49,685 bases of DNA from Streptomyces gilvus (GTDB taxonomy: Bacteria; Actinomycetota; Actinomycetes; Streptomycetales; Streptomycetaceae). The position numbers were made by a program, and so were the translations under genes. Location of the stretch: positions 1-49,685 of the forward strand of contig NZ_JAKWBE010000045.1 in assembly GCF_022513565.1 (NCBI RefSeq). Reading direction: 5' to 3'. Shown here piece after piece: positions 47,457 to 49,685 of this stretch (its first letter is position 1; every line of letters begins with the position of its first letter). A model generated the notes under the pieces. The model worked only from the letters and a program-made list of their open reading frames with translations, ran no database searches and was not told the DNA's origin.

Positions 47457-49043
47457 GTGGATTCCGTTGGACAGAGCGAATCCGGCCTGCCGATCCAGCC
47501 GCTCTACGACGGCTTGTCGCTGACGGATTTCGACGTGGCCGCCAAGCTGGGAGCGCCGGGGCAGTTCCCGTTCACCCGGGGCGTGTACCCGTCGATGTAC
47601 ACCGGTCGGCCGTGGACGATGCGGCAGTACGCCGGGTTCGGCACGGCGAAGGAGTCCAACGAGCGCTACCACGACCTGGTGGGCGCCGGCACCGGTGGCC
47701 TGAGCGTGGCGTTCGACCTGCCGACGCAGATGGGCTACGACTCCGACGAGGCCATCGCCCAGGGCGAGGTCGGCAAGGTCGGCGTGGCCATCGACTCGAT
47801 CGAGGACATGCGCACCCTGTTCCAGGGCCTTCCGCTGGACAAGGTGTCGACCTCCATGACGATCAACGCGCCCGCCTCGACGCTTCTCCTGCTGTACCAG
47901 CTGGTCGCGGCCGAACAGGGTGTCGCGGGCCACCAGCTGACCGGCACGATCCAGAACGACGTGCTCAAGGAGTACATCGCCCGCGGCACGTACATCTTCC
48001 CGCCGAAGCAGTCCCTGCGGTTGATCAGCGACATCTTCGCCTACTGCCACAAGGAACTGCCGCGCTGGAACACCATCTCCATCTCCGGCTATCACATGGC
48101 CGAGGCCGGGGCGAACCCCGCGCAGGAGATCGCCTTCACCCTCGCCAACGCGAAGGAATACGTACGCGCCGCCATCGCCGCCGGGCTGGATGTCGACGAC
48201 TTCGCGCCACGCCTGTCCTTCTTCTTCGTCGCACGCACCACGCTGCTGGAGGAGATCGCCAAGTTCCGCGCCGCCCGCCGCATCTGGGCCCGCATCATGC
48301 GCGACGAGTTCGGCGCGAAGAACCCCAAGTCCCAGATGCTGCGCTTCCACACCCAGACCGCCGGCGTGCAGCTGGCCGCCCAGCAGCCCGAGGTCAACCT
48401 CGTCCGGGTCGCCCTGCAGGGCCTGGGCGCGGTCCTGGGCGGCACGCAGTCCCTGCACACGAACTCCTTCGACGAGGCCATCGCCCTGCCCACCCAGAAG
48501 GCGGCCCGGCTCGCCCTGCGCACCCAGCAGGTCATCGCCTACGAGACCGACGTGACCAGGACGGTGGACCCGTTCGCCGGGTCGTACGTCATGGAGTCGA
48601 TGACCGACGATCTTGAGACTGCCGCACTGGAGTTGATTCAGGCCGTCGAGGAGCGCGGCGGCGCGGTCGAGGCAATCGAGCAGGGCTTCCAGAAATCCGA
48701 GATCGAGAAGTCGGCGTACCGGATCGCCCTCGAGATCGACCGGCAGGAACGGACCGTGGTCGGAGTCAACAAGTACGTCCTCGACGAGGAAGAACCGTAC
48801 GAGCCACTGCGGGTCGACCCCCAGATCGAGGCCGACCAGTGCGAGCGTCTGGCCGCGCTGCGCGGGGAACGGGACAACGCCGCAGTCGGGCGCGCGCTCG
48901 ACGAACTGCGTACCGCCGCTCGGAGCGAGGAGAACGTCCTGCCCTCGATGCGTGCGGCGCTGGGGCTGCACGCCACGGTCGGCGAGGTCTCCCATGCCCT
49001 GCGCGATGTCTGGGGTGTGTACGTCCCTCACGAGACTTTCTGA
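47457..49043 (+). CDS. Methylmalonyl-CoA mutase family, catalytic subunit
   Basis: A 528-aa acyl-CoA mutase TIM-barrel domain: RGVYPSMYTGRPWTMRQYAGFGTAKESNERY, AFDLPTQMGYDSD, TGTIQNDVLKEYIARGTYIFPP, ISGYHMAEAGANPAQEIAFTLA and GGTQSLHTNSFDEAIALP. Tyr58 and Arg176 match Tyr89 and Arg207 of Propionibacterium MCM (same 118-residue spacing); isobutyryl- and 2-hydroxyisobutyryl-CoA mutases differ there. A methylmalonyl- or similar dicarboxylyl substrate is likely. The C-terminal B12-binding domain (DxHxxG) is absent, so a separate small subunit is needed and is not in the window. GTG 47457 follows AAAGGAGG by 7 bases. Confidence 0.9.
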   Translation: MDSVGQSESGLPIQPLYDGLSLTDFDVAAKLGAPGQFPFTRGVYPSMYTGRPWTMRQYAGFGTAKESNERYHDLVGAGTGGLSVAFDLPTQMGYDSDEAIAQGEVGKVGVAIDSIEDMRTLFQGLPLDKVSTSMTINAPASTLLLLYQLVAAEQGVAGHQLTGTIQNDVLKEYIARGTYIFPPKQSLRLISDIFAYCHKELPRWNTISISGYHMAEAGANPAQEIAFTLANAKEYVRAAIAAGLDVDDFAPRLSFFFVARTTLLEEIAKFRAARRIWARIMRDEFGAKNPKSQMLRFHTQTAGVQLAAQQPEVNLVRVALQGLGAVLGGTQSLHTNSFDEAIALPTQKAARLALRTQQVIAYETDVTRTVDPFAGSYVMESMTDDLETAALELIQAVEERGGAVEAIEQGFQKSEIEKSAYRIALEIDRQERTVVGVNKYVLDEEEPYEPLRVDPQIEADQCERLAALRGERDNAAVGRALDELRTAARSEENVLPSMRAALGLHATVGEVSHALRDVWGVYVPHETF

Positions 49044-49101
49044 CCCACCCCCCAGACGGGCCCGCTTGGGGAGCCGTCACCCATCGCTTCTGGAGCACTC
49101 C

Positions 49102-49311
49102 ATGATCTGCTGCCACGACCTGCCGCGCCGGCCACCGATGCCCCCTGACGCCTCCCATCCCAGGATCCTCGGACGCAAGGACGTCTCCGTCCCTCCTGGC
49201 ACTGGTCTCACCGAGCACGACGACTCGTTCGCCCGGGAGCCCCTGGCAGGACCACAACGTCCCACGTACCAAGTCTTCGGCTGCAGTCGCCAGAAGGAAT
49301 ACGTTCGATGA
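49102..49311 (+). CDS. Possible small ORF upstream of carboxylase (69 aa)
   Basis: An open frame of 69 codons with GGAG 7 bases before ATG 49102. Its stop overlaps the carboxylase start as ATGA (49308-49311), which suggests a coupled leader peptide. Against it, G/C at third positions is only about three quarters, lower than the neighbouring genes, and no family resemblance is seen (Pro/Arg-rich start, VFGCSRQKEYVR end). It could be simply the 5' leader of the carboxylase message. Confidence 0.3.
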   Translation: MICCHDLPRRPPMPPDASHPRILGRKDVSVPPGTGLTEHDDSFAREPLAGPQRPTYQVFGCSRQKEYVR

Positions 49312-49685
49312 GCGCCAAGCCGACAGAATCGTCCGAGATCGACATTCGCACGACCGCGGGCAAGCTCGCGGATCTCCAGCGTCGTATTGACGAGGCGACG
49401 CATGCCGGCTCCGCGCGCGCCGTCGAGAAGCAGCACGCCAAGGGCAAGCTGACGGCCCGTGAGCGGATCGAACTCCTCCTCGACGAGGGGTCGTTCGTGG
49501 AGCTGGACGAGTTCGCCCGGCACCGCTCCACGAACTTCGGTCTGGAGGCCAACCGGCCCTACGGCGACGGCGTGGTGACCGGTTACGGCACGGTCGACGG
49601 CCGCCCGGTCGCCGTGTTCTCCCAGGACTTCACGGTCTTCGGCGGCGCCCTGGGCGAGGTCTACGGGCAGAAGATCGTCAAGGTC
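49308..49685 (+). CDS. Acyl-CoA carboxylase beta subunit (carboxyltransferase), partial
   Basis: The first 126 residues of a biotin-dependent acyl-CoA carboxylase carboxyltransferase subunit (PccB/AccB type); the gene runs off the window. Family features are TTAGKLADLQRRIDEA, EKQHAKGKLTARERIELLLDEGSFVELDEFARHR, YGDGVVTGYGTVDGRPVAVFSQDFTVFGGALGE. Propionyl-CoA carboxylation would give the methylmalonyl-CoA used by the mutase just upstream, so the two form a propionate unit. AAGGA lies 9 bases before ATG 49308. Confidence 0.93.
   Translation, partial: MSAKPTESSEIDIRTTAGKLADLQRRIDEATHAGSARAVEKQHAKGKLTARERIELLLDEGSFVELDEFARHRSTNFGLEANRPYGDGVVTGYGTVDGRPVAVFSQDFTVFGGALGEVYGQKIVKV

Noticed and set aside
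1..49685. CRISPR arrays, tRNA or rRNA genes
   Set aside because: I saw no regularly spaced repeats and no tRNA-like or rRNA-like sequence on either strand; a tRNAscan or CRISPR finder run could confirm this.

Overview
The window is very GC-rich, with G/C strongly preferred at third codon positions, frequent GTG starts, GGAGG-type ribosome binding sites and many 1-4 nt stop/start overlaps. Together with the gene families present (F420-type luciferase-like oxidoreductase, many FadE/FadD/crotonase/CaiB paralogues, TetR and GntR regulators, P450) this points to an actinomycete, most likely Streptomyces or a relative. I see no rRNA, tRNA or CRISPR array.

Positions 1-600 hold debris: a frameshifted adenylate kinase fragment and, on the other strand, the tail of an IS110-type transposase. 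From about 700 to 40,775 there is one large acyl-CoA catabolic island. A nine-gene minus-strand block (11893 down to 707) encodes an acyl-CoA synthetase, acyl-CoA dehydrogenase, SGNH hydrolase, SDR, Baeyer-Villiger-type FAD monooxygenase, a coupled 73-aa membrane peptide, an ACAD-fold flavin monooxygenase, a two-domain CaiB-type CoA transferase and an F420-type oxidoreductase. Facing it (11938-15002) are a thioesterase, a split MaoC hydratase pair, a zinc alcohol dehydrogenase and a carboxymuconolactone decarboxylase-family protein. Next come a paired FadE set, two crotonases, a GntR regulator, a hydrolase/NTF2-like pair, an amidohydrolase followed by CoA transferases and a second GntR regulator (22095-27703), then a long minus-strand series (38948 down to 27766) with a full beta-oxidation set, a second CoA ligase and a DUF35/thiolase-fold aldolase-like pair. 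The island ends with an alpha-methylacyl-CoA racemase and a flavin reductase (39069-40774).

The genes together look like a pathway that activates a carboxylic acid to its CoA ester, epimerises a methyl branch, shortens it by beta-oxidation and retro-aldol cleavage, and opens a ring or lactone using oxygenases and hydrolases. The substrate cannot be read from sequence; a methyl-branched alicyclic, terpenoid or steroid-like acid is an inference. An 8-bp palindrome, TGAATTCA, occurs seven times, all inside this island. Four or five copies are in promoter regions (including three divergent promoters), which suggests one regulator controls much of the island.

From 41,140 onward the content changes: an MFS exporter with a TetR regulator and flanking palindromes, a cytochrome P450 divergent from a bioF-like gene, a TetR gene, a free-standing methylmalonyl-CoA mutase catalytic subunit and the start of an acyl-CoA carboxylase beta subunit running off the window. 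The last two could process propionyl-CoA released from methyl-branched substrates.
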